From NCBI GenBank assembly GCA_900554855.1, contig USIZ01000056.1, positions 1 through 7,870 of the forward strand: DNA of 7,870 bases. Direction: 5' to 3'. The notes beneath the pieces were generated by a model. The model had not been told where the DNA came from. It ran no database searches and was given only the letters and a program-made list of their open reading frames with translations. The stretch's first letter is position 1; each line of letters opens with the position of its first letter. Source of the DNA: an uncultured Eubacteriales bacterium (GTDB taxonomy: Bacteria > Bacillota > Clostridia > Oscillospirales > Oscillospiraceae). Position numbers and translations under genes: made by a program. Of the stretch, positions 1 through 5,303 are shown piece by piece.

Positions 1-264
1 CGCCGTGATGAGTCCGGTGATGACCAGATCCTCCGCCGTCATGCTGCGCAGGCGCAGCGATGTGCCGCGCACCCGGATCATCACCCGTCCGCCGCTGAGC
101 AGGATCTCATCCTCCCCATAGGACAGGATGCCCCGATGGTTCTCCACATACACCTCGTCCCGGCCCACAATGCGCACGCAGCTTCCCCCCGCCAGCACAT
201 CCTCCGGCAGTGCAAAGGCTCCGGCGGCCCTCTCCAGCAGATTTTTGCGTTTTTTGCGTTCCAT
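1..264 (-). CDS. yqfC: Sporulation protein YqfC (YabP/YqfC family), 3' end cut by window edge
   Basis: The minus strand reads as one open frame of 88 codons from an ATG at 264 to the window edge, with no stop. The product begins MERKKRKNLLERAAGAFALP and carries the family's ENHRGIL motif at residues 41-47, followed by alternating beta-strand-like segments (EILLSGG, VMIRVRG, LRLRSM, DLVITG). YqfC proteins are about 90-95 residues long, so only a few C-terminal residues should be missing. The start is supported by an upstream GAGGGGTGA ribosome binding site on the minus strand. In Bacillus subtilis yqfC lies with yqfD, is expressed under the mother-cell factor sigma-E, and is needed for efficient sporulation; its biochemical role is unknown. 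A yqfD gene would be expected just beyond base 1, but it is not visible here. The gene is divergent from nrdD. The family is fairly certain. YabP is the close alternative, but the N-terminus and the ENHRG motif fit YqfC better. Confidence 0.85.
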   Translation of the reverse strand, partial: MERKKRKNLLERAAGAFALPEDVLAGGSCVRIVGRDEVYVENHRGILSYGEDEILLSGGRVMIRVRGTSLRLRSMTAEDLVITGLITA

Positions 265-285
265 GGCCGCTTCACCCCTCTGGAT

Positions 286-293
286 ATGGTATG
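286..293 (-). promoter_or_regulatory. Candidate sporulation-sigma -10 element for yqfC
   Basis: On the minus strand the bases read CATACCAT, followed by A. This resembles the -10 element recognised by the sporulation factors sigma-E (CATACANT) and sigma-K (CATANNNTA). It lies about 21 bases upstream of the yqfC ATG, leaving a short leader that contains the ribosome binding site. No convincing -35 element is seen 14-15 bases further upstream. The call therefore rests on the -10 match plus the known sigma-E control of this gene in Bacillus. Confidence 0.35.
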
Positions 294-384
294 CACCCAT
301 CGCCCAGACTTGCCTGTCCCCAGCGGTTTGCGCTGTCAACCCTTTTTTCCGCACAAAAAAGCGCTTGATTTTTGGTCATAATTT

Positions 385-416
385 TTCCCCCTTTCGCTGG
401 ACAGATAGAGGGGGAA
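385..416. repeat. 8-bp perfect inverted repeat spanning the nrdD -35 box
   Basis: TTCCCCCT (385-392) and its exact complement AGGGGGAA (409-416) flank a 16-base centre that contains the -35 hexamer. No T-run follows on either strand, so it is not an intrinsic terminator. Its position suits an operator for a dimeric regulator, but no known site is recognised and chance is possible. Confidence 0.35.
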
Positions 417-426
417 GTGCTATGAT
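398..426 (+). promoter_or_regulatory. Main nrdD promoter (vegetative sigma factor, extended -10)
   Basis: A -35 box TGGACA (398-403, 5 of 6 to consensus) is followed by a 17-base spacer and an extended -10, TGC-TATGAT (TG at 418-419, hexamer 421-426). The predicted start is near base 433, giving a leader of about 128 bases before nrdD. The stretch just upstream (367-386) is A/T-rich and could act as an UP element. A second, weaker option is the extended -10 TGA-TATTAT (482-490), which has no good -35 and lies under the second NrdR-like box. This is a sequence match only; no start site is known. Confidence 0.65.
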
Positions 427-439
427 AGCAAAGCACCGA

Positions 440-455
440 CCACAAGATATGGTGT
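440..455 (+). promoter_or_regulatory. NrdR box 1 (repressor site)
   Basis: CCACAAGATATGGTGT matches the published NrdR consensus (acaCwAtATaTwGtgt) at 13 of 16 positions, including the CAC/GTG arms. It begins about 7 bases after the predicted start of the main nrdD promoter. NrdR is the ATP-cone zinc-finger repressor of ribonucleotide reductase genes; it senses ATP/dATP levels and binds paired boxes in reductase promoters. Finding a match directly before nrdD makes chance unlikely. Confidence 0.75.
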
Positions 456-470
456 CGTTTTTTTATGATA

Positions 471-486
471 ACACATTTTCTTGATA
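471..486 (+). promoter_or_regulatory. NrdR box 2 (weaker repressor site)
   Basis: ACACATTTTCTTGATA matches the NrdR consensus at 10 of 16 positions, mainly in the left arm (ACACA) and the TTG part of the right half. Its centre is 31 bp from that of box 1, which is three helical turns and the usual spacing of paired NrdR boxes. On its own it would not be called; the spacing and context raise it. Confidence 0.5.
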
Positions 487-514
487 TTATGTAAATGTAT
501 TGAGACGTAAGAAG

Positions 515-531
515 TGGCGCAGCCTGCGCCA
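515..531 (+). repeat. Leader hairpin before nrdD
   Basis: TGGCGCA (515-521) and TGCGCCA (525-531) form a perfect 7-bp, G/C-rich stem with a 3-base loop. It lies in the nrdD leader 14 bases upstream of the ribosome binding site. No T-run follows, so it is not a terminator. It may stabilise the message or affect translation; no known riboswitch is recognised. Confidence 0.55.
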
Positions 532-545
532 AGGGACGATAAAGA

Positions 546-552
546 GAAGGAG
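546..552 (+). promoter_or_regulatory. Ribosome binding site deciding the nrdD start
   Basis: GAAGGAG lies 8 bases before the ATG at 561 and only 5 before the in-frame GTG at 558. The spacing and the stronger codon both favour ATG 561, so the product begins MKVIKRDG rather than MMKVIKRDG. Confidence 0.75.
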
Positions 553-560
553 TATCAGTG

Positions 561-2711
561 ATGAAAGTTATCAAACGGGATGGCAACACGGTCGACTTTG
601 ACCGCAGCAAAATCATCCGGGCGATCCAGAAAGCCAATGCGGCCGTGGACCCCGAGGAACGCATCTCTGAAGATCAGATCAGCGCCATTGCCAACGCGGT
701 GCAGGAGAAGAACCGCCCCCGCCTGCTGGTGGAGGACATTCAGGATATGGTGGAGCATCAGCTCATGGAGCTGGACAAGTATACGCTGGCCAAGGCCTAT
801 ATCATCTACCGCTATACCCGGGCTCTGGTGCGCAAGCAGAACACCACCGACGAATCCATTCTCTCCCTGCTGCGCAACACCAACAAGGAGCTGGCCGAGG
901 AGAACTCCAACAAGAATACCGTCATCGCCTCCACCCAGCGCGACTATATTGCCGGCGAGGTGAGCCGCGACCTGACCCGCCGCATCCTGCTGCCTGAGAA
1001 GATCAGCAAGGCTCACGATGAGGGCATCCTGCACTTCCACGATGCCGACTACTTTGTGCAGCCCATTTTCGACTGCTGCCTCATCAACATCGGCGATATG
1101 CTGGACAACGGCACCATGATCAACGGCAAGATGATCGAAAGCCCCAAGGGCTTCCAGGTGGCCTGCAACGTCATGACCCAGATCATCGCCAACGTAGCCT
1201 CCAACCAGTACGGCGGCCAGAGCGTGGATGTGAGCCATCTGGGCAAGTACCTGCGCCGCAGCCGTGAAAAGTTCCGCAAAAAGATCGCTGCCACCTGCGG
1301 CGACAGCTGCTCCGAAGAGATGATCGACCGGCTCGTGGACGAGCGGGTCGACGACGAGCTGCGCAGCGGTGTGCAGACCATTCAGTATCAGATCAACACT
1401 TTGATGACCACCAACGGCCAGTCCCCCTTTGTCACCCTGTTCCTCTATCTGCGGGACGACGACCCCTATCTGGCCGAAAACGCCAAGATCGTGGAGGAGA
1501 TCCTCCGCCAGCGTCTGGAGGGCATCAAAAACGCCGCCGGCGTCTATGTCACTCCCGCCTTCCCCAAGCTGGTGTATGTGCTGGACGAGAACAACTGTCT
1601 GAACGGCGGCAAGTACGACTATATCACCGAGCTGGCCGTCAAGTGCTCCGCCAAGCGGATGTACCCCGACTATATCTCCGCCAAGGTCATGCGCCAGTAC
1701 CACGAGGGCAACGTGTTCTCCCCCATGGGCTGCCGCAGCTTCCTGACCGACTGGATCGACCCGGCCACCGGCGAGTACAAGTACGAGGGCCGCTTCAACC
1801 AGGGCGTGTGCTCCATCAACCTGCCCCAGATCGGCCTGATCGTCAGCGACGGCGGCCGCAAGGTGCCTGAGAGTGAGGACGCCTTCTGGAAGCTGCTGGA
1901 CGAGCGGCTGGAGATCTGCTTTGAGGCCCTCATGTGCCGCCACAACGCCCTGATGGGCGTCAAGAGCGACGTCTCCCCGGTACACTGGCAGCACGGCGCC
2001 ATTGCCCGTCTGAAGAGCGGCGAGACCATTGACCGCTATCTGGTGGGCGGCTACTCCACCATCTCTCTGGGCTATATCGGCATCTACGAGGTAACCAAGC
2101 TGGTCAAGGGGTGCAGCCAGACCGAGCCCGAGGGCAAGGACTTTGCGCTCCGCCTGATGACCCATCTGCGGGACAAGTGCTATGAGTGGCGGGACAAGAC
2201 CGACATCGGTTTCTCCCTCTACGGCACCCCTGCTGAGAGCCTGTGCTACCGCTTTGCCCGCATCGACAAGGAGAAATTCGGCGATGTGAAGGATATCACC
2301 GACAAGGGCTACTACACCAACTCCTACCATGTGGACGTGCGGGAGAAGATCGACGCTTTCTCCAAGTTTGCCATTGAGAGCGAGTTCCAGCGCCTGTCCC
2401 CCGGCGGCGCCATCAGCTATGTGGAGATCCCCAATATGCGCCACAACCTGACTGCCCTGAAGGACGTTGTCCGCTTTATCTACGACAACATCCAGTATGC
2501 CGAGTTCAACACCAAGAGCGACTACTGCCAGGTGTGCGGCTACGACGGCGAGATCATCATCAACAACGATCTGGAATGGGAGTGCCCCTGCTGCGGCAAC
2601 AAGGATCAGACCAAGATGAACGTCACCCGCCGTACCTGCGGCTATCTGGGTGAGAACTTCTGGAACGTAGGCAAGACCAAAGAGATCAAGGCCCGCGTTC
2701 TCCACCTGTAA
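561..2711 (+). CDS. nrdD: Anaerobic (class III) ribonucleoside-triphosphate reductase NrdD
   Basis: This 716-residue cytosolic glycyl-radical enzyme makes deoxyribonucleoside triphosphates from NTPs without oxygen; characterised enzymes of this type commonly use formate as reductant. The N-terminus (MKVIKRDG, about residues 1-90) is an ATP-cone, the dATP/ATP switch for allosteric control. The catalytic barrel follows. It shows a Cys pair at 172-173, in the region of the family's second active-site Cys, and the YGGQS segment near 215. The active-site Cys is Cys391 in MGCRSF. The C-terminus holds four zinc-ligand cysteines (Cys656, Cys659, Cys675, Cys678) and the radical loop RTCGYLG with Gly694, 22 residues from the end, all as expected. 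Length and motifs are those of an intact enzyme. The radical is installed by the SAM enzyme NrdG, which is usually encoded next door but is not here: a terminator and an unrelated transporter follow. NrdR-like boxes upstream indicate dNTP-responsive repression. Confidence 0.97.
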   Translation: MKVIKRDGNTVDFDRSKIIRAIQKANAAVDPEERISEDQISAIANAVQEKNRPRLLVEDIQDMVEHQLMELDKYTLAKAYIIYRYTRALVRKQNTTDESILSLLRNTNKELAEENSNKNTVIASTQRDYIAGEVSRDLTRRILLPEKISKAHDEGILHFHDADYFVQPIFDCCLINIGDMLDNGTMINGKMIESPKGFQVACNVMTQIIANVASNQYGGQSVDVSHLGKYLRRSREKFRKKIAATCGDSCSEEMIDRLVDERVDDELRSGVQTIQYQINTLMTTNGQSPFVTLFLYLRDDDPYLAENAKIVEEILRQRLEGIKNAAGVYVTPAFPKLVYVLDENNCLNGGKYDYITELAVKCSAKRMYPDYISAKVMRQYHEGNVFSPMGCRSFLTDWIDPATGEYKYEGRFNQGVCSINLPQIGLIVSDGGRKVPESEDAFWKLLDERLEICFEALMCRHNALMGVKSDVSPVHWQHGAIARLKSGETIDRYLVGGYSTISLGYIGIYEVTKLVKGCSQTEPEGKDFALRLMTHLRDKCYEWRDKTDIGFSLYGTPAESLCYRFARIDKEKFGDVKDITDKGYYTNSYHVDVREKIDAFSKFAIESEFQRLSPGGAISYVEIPNMRHNLTALKDVVRFIYDNIQYAEFNTKSDYCQVCGYDGEIIINNDLEWECPCCGNKDQTKMNVTRRTCGYLGENFWNVGKTKEIKARVLHL

Positions 2712-2725
2712 ATTTCACATTTTTC

Positions 2726-2766
2726 CATGCGGGATGCGCAGTTTCTGCACATCCCGCATGATTTTT
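2726..2766 (+). terminator. Intrinsic terminator after nrdD
   Basis: CATGCGGGATG (2726-2736) pairs perfectly with CATCCCGCATG (2750-2760). Three more inner pairs (GCA/TGC) follow beyond one C-A mismatch, closing the loop GTTTC. The run ATTTTT follows. The hairpin starts 15 bases after the nrdD stop and separates nrdD from the CLC gene. It works on the plus strand only, as no T-run follows on the other side. Confidence 0.9.
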
Positions 2767-2779
2767 ACGCAGCAAATGA

Positions 2780-2808
2780 TTGACCTGTCCACCGTTCGGC
2801 GGTATGAT
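2780..2808 (+). promoter_or_regulatory. Promoter of the CLC-acyltransferase unit
   Basis: TTGACC (2780-2785) and TATGAT (2803-2808) are each 5 of 6 to the vegetative consensus and are separated by exactly 17 bases. The predicted start near 2815 gives a leader of only about 34 bases. The spacer contains ACCG-TTCGG-CGGT, a small inverted repeat that could be an operator. The leader is too short for a fluoride (crcB-type) or other large riboswitch. Confidence 0.7.
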
Positions 2809-2848
2809 TAAAGTTCAGAGAAAGAATCAAGACCCGAGGTAATATTCC

Positions 2849-4117
2849 ATGAAGGACGAACTGAAACACGACCTGGCCGCTATCCGCACCAACACGGCGG
2901 CCTTTCTGAAATGGCTGCTGTTTGCCTGTCTGGTGGGCGGCGTCACCGGTGTGGTGGGCACCGCCTTCCACTACTCCATCGACTGGGCCACCCAATTCCG
3001 CATCGCTCACCGGTGGATGATCTTCTTTCTGCCGCTGGCCGGCTTGGTCATTGTGGCCAGCTACCGTGTTACGAAGATGCAGGATGACCGGGGCACCGAA
3101 TTCGTCATCGGCGCCGTTCGGGAGGGCCGGGTGCTCCGCTTCCGCACCGCGCCGCTCATCTTCCTCGGCACGGTGCTCACCCACCTGACCGGCGGCTCCG
3201 CCGGGCGCGAGGGCGCGGCGCTTCAGCTGGGCGGCTGCCTGTCCGGCTCGCTGGGCCGGGTGCTCCGGCTGGACGACAAGGATGAGCGCATCATCACCAT
3301 GTGCGGCATGGCGGGCGGCTTTTCCGCCCTGTTTGGTACCCCGCTGGCCGCCGCCGTGTTCGCCATGGAGGTGGAGAGCATCGGCGTCATGTACTATGCG
3401 GCGCTGGTGCCCTGCGTGCTCTCTGCCCTTATCGCAAACGTGATCTCCAGCCTGTTCGGGGTGGCCTCCACCTCCTTTACGCTGGCCGCGATCCCGGAGT
3501 TGTCCGCCATTTCGCTCTTGCAGACCATCGGCCTGGGCATTGTATTCGGTGCGCTGGCCAGCCTGTTCTGCCGGGCCATGCACACGGGAGGCACCCTCTA
3601 CAAAAAAATTGAGAATCCCTATCTGCGCATCGTGGTGGGCGGCTGTATCGTGGTGCTGCTCTCCCTGCTGGTGCGCTCCGGCGACTACAACGGTGCCGGT
3701 ATGTCCGTCATTTCCGCCGCGCTGGCGGGTCATGCCGTCCCCTGGGCCTTCGCTCTGAAGATCGTATTTACGGTGCTGACGCTGGGTGCAGGTTTTAAAG
3801 GCGGCGAGATCGTCCCCTGCTTCTTTGTCGGGGCCACCTGCGGCTGTGTCGTCGCCCCCCTCCTGGGTATGGACGCCGGTTTCGGCGCGGCGCTGGGTCT
3901 CATCGCCGTGTTCTGCGGCGTGACCAACTCGCCCATGACCAGTATTCTGCTGGGCTATGAGCTCTTCGGCGGGCAGGGGCTGGCCTTGCTGGCCATGTGC
4001 GCCGCTGTGAGCTATCTGCTTTCGGGCTACTCCGGGCTCTACCGCGAGCAGAAGATCATTTATTCCAAAACTTCTCCGGTCTTTATCGGCCGCAAGGGCG
4101 GGGAGGAGAAACAATAA
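2849..4117 (+). CDS. CLC-family anion channel/antiporter with atypical filter motifs
   Basis: This 422-residue integral membrane protein has about ten hydrophobic helices and no C-terminal CBS domains, like short prokaryotic CLC proteins. The CLC signature is clear: GGSAGREGA at 115-123, with Glu121 at the gating-glutamate position, then the GTPLAAAVFAMEV helix (163-175) and the GGEIVP motif (318-323). Three positions differ from chloride/proton CLCs. GREG is followed by Ala instead of Pro. The GSGIP loop with its filter Ser is not seen; the corresponding region reads DRGTEF (80-85). The position matching the internal proton glutamate of E. coli ClcA appears to be Val175. Loss of the GSGIP Ser and a changed GREGP are shared with the fluoride/proton CLC-F clade, while Val at the proton-glutamate position is seen in channel-type CLCs. 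Substrate and mechanism therefore stay open. Start: GAGGT at 2836-2840, 8 bases before the ATG. The acyltransferase gene follows after 22 bases. Confidence 0.92.
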   Translation: MKDELKHDLAAIRTNTAAFLKWLLFACLVGGVTGVVGTAFHYSIDWATQFRIAHRWMIFFLPLAGLVIVASYRVTKMQDDRGTEFVIGAVREGRVLRFRTAPLIFLGTVLTHLTGGSAGREGAALQLGGCLSGSLGRVLRLDDKDERIITMCGMAGGFSALFGTPLAAAVFAMEVESIGVMYYAALVPCVLSALIANVISSLFGVASTSFTLAAIPELSAISLLQTIGLGIVFGALASLFCRAMHTGGTLYKKIENPYLRIVVGGCIVVLLSLLVRSGDYNGAGMSVISAALAGHAVPWAFALKIVFTVLTLGAGFKGGEIVPCFFVGATCGCVVAPLLGMDAGFGAALGLIAVFCGVTNSPMTSILLGYELFGGQGLALLAMCAAVSYLLSGYSGLYREQKIIYSKTSPVFIGRKGGEEKQ

Positions 4118-4139
4118 GGCACTGCAAGGGGGCAGACCG

Positions 4140-5135
4140 ATGCGCAATTACCGCATGGACAACATACGCTGTATCCTGATCTTTCTGGTGGTATTCGGCC
4201 ATATGCTGACCTGGATCCCGGAAGCGGACACCCCTTACCGCATCATCTACCTTTTCCACATGCCCGCCTTTCTGTTTCTGACCGGTTATTTCTCTCATTT
4301 TAATATCTCCAAGATCCTGACCCAGCTGGCCTACCCCTACATTCTCTTCCAAATACTTTATTTGATTTATGATACGCTGGTATTCCGGGATGCGCCCATT
4401 CATGAAATGGTGCTCCAGTTCTCCACCCCCTACTGGATCCTCTGGTATTTACAGGCCATTCTCTTTTATCGGCTTCTCATCCCGCTGTTGGATAAGGTGC
4501 CCCGTTGGGGCCGGGGGGCGGTCTTTGCCGGTTCCGTCGCGTTGGCTCTGCTGAGCGGCTTCGTACCGGAATTCGGCGATTTTCTCACCGCCGGTCGCTT
4601 TTTCTCCTTTCTTCCCTTCTTCCTGTCCGGCTACTATCTCTCCCAAAGCACATGGTTCCCGAAGTGGCTCGGCAAACCACTGGACCACATTCAAAAATGG
4701 CCCCTCGCCCTGCTGGGCGCCGGCATCGCGGTCTGGTCCTGTCTGCGGGAAAGCAGCTTCACCTCAAAAATGCTCTACGGCTCCTTCCCCTATGCACAGG
4801 GCCATTTTGGCCCGGAGGTGCGCCTGCTGCTCACACTGTTTGCCTTTGGCTGGATCCTCGCCCTGCTGACCCTGGTGCCGGACCGGCACATTCCCGGCAT
4901 CAGCGCCGTTGGGCGGGGCACGCTGCCCATCTATTTGCTCCACGGCTTTGTCGTTCGGACCATGGCAAAATTTCAGGTGTTCCATTTCTCCTACCCGGTC
5001 AATGTACTGATCGGCTTCTGCACCGCCCTCGCCATTGTGGCCGCACTGGGCAACAGCAAGGTGCGCAAGCCCCTGCACACTGCCATGACCGGCGAATGGC
5101 TGGAAAGGCTGTGGCGAAAATACATATTAAATTAA
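4140..5135 (+). CDS. Acyltransferase-3 family membrane protein (fucose 4-O-acetylase-like)
   Basis: This 331-residue protein has about ten predicted membrane helices (roughly 9-27, 33-52, 56-81, 98-117, 124-142, 148-168, 187-201, 228-246, 255-275, 285-304). The N-terminus has the family pattern of a D-x-I-R segment leading into a helix that ends in the conserved His (FGHML, His21). The second helix starts FHMPAFLF (39-46), and GRGTLPIYLLH (258-268) lies near the C-terminus, as in YfcC/fucose 4-O-acetylase-like members. Such enzymes transfer acetyl or other acyl groups to sugars of cell-surface glycans or exported metabolites; the acceptor here cannot be told. The start is fixed by AGGGGG at 4127-4132, 7 bases before the ATG. 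The gene lies 22 bases after the CLC gene with no terminator between them, so the two are probably co-transcribed. Some codons are A/T-richer than in its neighbours (for example around 4340-4375), which may reflect low expression or transfer. Confidence 0.88.
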   Translation: MRNYRMDNIRCILIFLVVFGHMLTWIPEADTPYRIIYLFHMPAFLFLTGYFSHFNISKILTQLAYPYILFQILYLIYDTLVFRDAPIHEMVLQFSTPYWILWYLQAILFYRLLIPLLDKVPRWGRGAVFAGSVALALLSGFVPEFGDFLTAGRFFSFLPFFLSGYYLSQSTWFPKWLGKPLDHIQKWPLALLGAGIAVWSCLRESSFTSKMLYGSFPYAQGHFGPEVRLLLTLFAFGWILALLTLVPDRHIPGISAVGRGTLPIYLLHGFVVRTMAKFQVFHFSYPVNVLIGFCTALAIVAALGNSKVRKPLHTAMTGEWLERLWRKYILN

Positions 5136-5148
5136 ACTCATTCTGTTG

Positions 5149-5181
5149 AAGGAGCGGCCCCATCGGAGCCGCTCCTTTTTT
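5149..5181 (+). terminator. Intrinsic terminator after the acyltransferase gene
   Basis: AAGGAGCGGC (5149-5158) pairs with GCCGCTCCTT (5168-5177) across a 9-base loop, and the T-run extends to 5181. It lies 13 bases after the stop codon and just before the importer promoter, closing the CLC-acyltransferase unit. Confidence 0.92.
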
Positions 5182-5186
5182 CTGTC

Positions 5187-5214
5187 TTGACAAATAGATA
5201 TTATGCTGTATAAT
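5187..5214 (+). promoter_or_regulatory. Near-consensus promoter of the ABC importer operon
   Basis: A perfect -35 TTGACA (5187-5192) and a perfect -10 TATAAT (5209-5214) are 16 bases apart. The predicted start is near 5221, giving a leader of about 83 bases. Consensus hexamers fit the high expression usual for a binding lipoprotein. Confidence 0.88.
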
Positions 5215-5216
5215 GT

Positions 5217-5284
5217 TTAAAGCATTAGCGCTTTGACTCTTTAAAGGACTGGCGCTTCAAAGCAGTCTCACCACGCTGCTTTAA
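5217..5284 (+). promoter_or_regulatory. Structured leader with competing AAAGC/GCTTT pairings
   Basis: The leader repeats the complementary elements AAAGC (5219, 5259) and GCTTT (5230, 5278), plus a GCGCTT at 5252-5257. The best local hairpin is AAAGCAG (5259-5265) with CTGCTTT (5276-5282), loop 10 bases, ending 5 bases before the ribosome binding site. Alternatives that exclude it are GCTTT (5230-5234) with AAAGC (5259-5263), and GACTG (5247-5251) with CAGTC (5263-5267). An outer 8-bp inverted repeat, TTAAAGCA (5217-5224) with TGCTTTAA (5277-5284), frames the region, though the predicted start cuts into its left arm. No known riboswitch or T-box is recognised. A regulatory role is inference. 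Confidence 0.4.
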
Positions 5285-5303
5285 TTTAAGGAGGAAATCA
5301 CAA

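Noticed and set aside
128..484. Plus-strand frames of 118 and 81 codons in the yqfC-nrdD region
   Set aside because: They overlap the well-supported minus-strand yqfC and the nrdD promoter, and neither has a ribosome binding site or recognisable motif.
558..560. GTG as the nrdD start
   Set aside because: It sits only 5 bases after the ribosome binding site, and the adjacent ATG at 561 has better spacing and is the stronger codon.
555..2705. Open frame of 716 codons on the minus strand, exactly opposite nrdD
   Set aside because: It mirrors nrdD codon for codon. The long opening comes from C/G-ending codon bias in nrdD; the product is a repetitive Val/Ala/Leu/Gly/His-rich sequence with no recognisable domain or ribosome binding site.
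2767..2848. Fluoride (crcB-type) riboswitch before the CLC gene
   Set aside because: The predicted leader is only about 34 bases, and I see no conserved crcB-motif segments.
2765..4147. Minus-strand open frame of 460 codons opposite the CLC gene
   Set aside because: Gln/His/Gly/Ala-rich composition typical of an antisense shadow. It runs over the promoter and terminator regions of the real plus-strand genes.
5215..5303. T-box or other known riboswitch before the importer operon
   Set aside because: The leader is far too short for a T-box, lacks the T-box TGG core, and matches no riboswitch consensus that I can recognise by eye.
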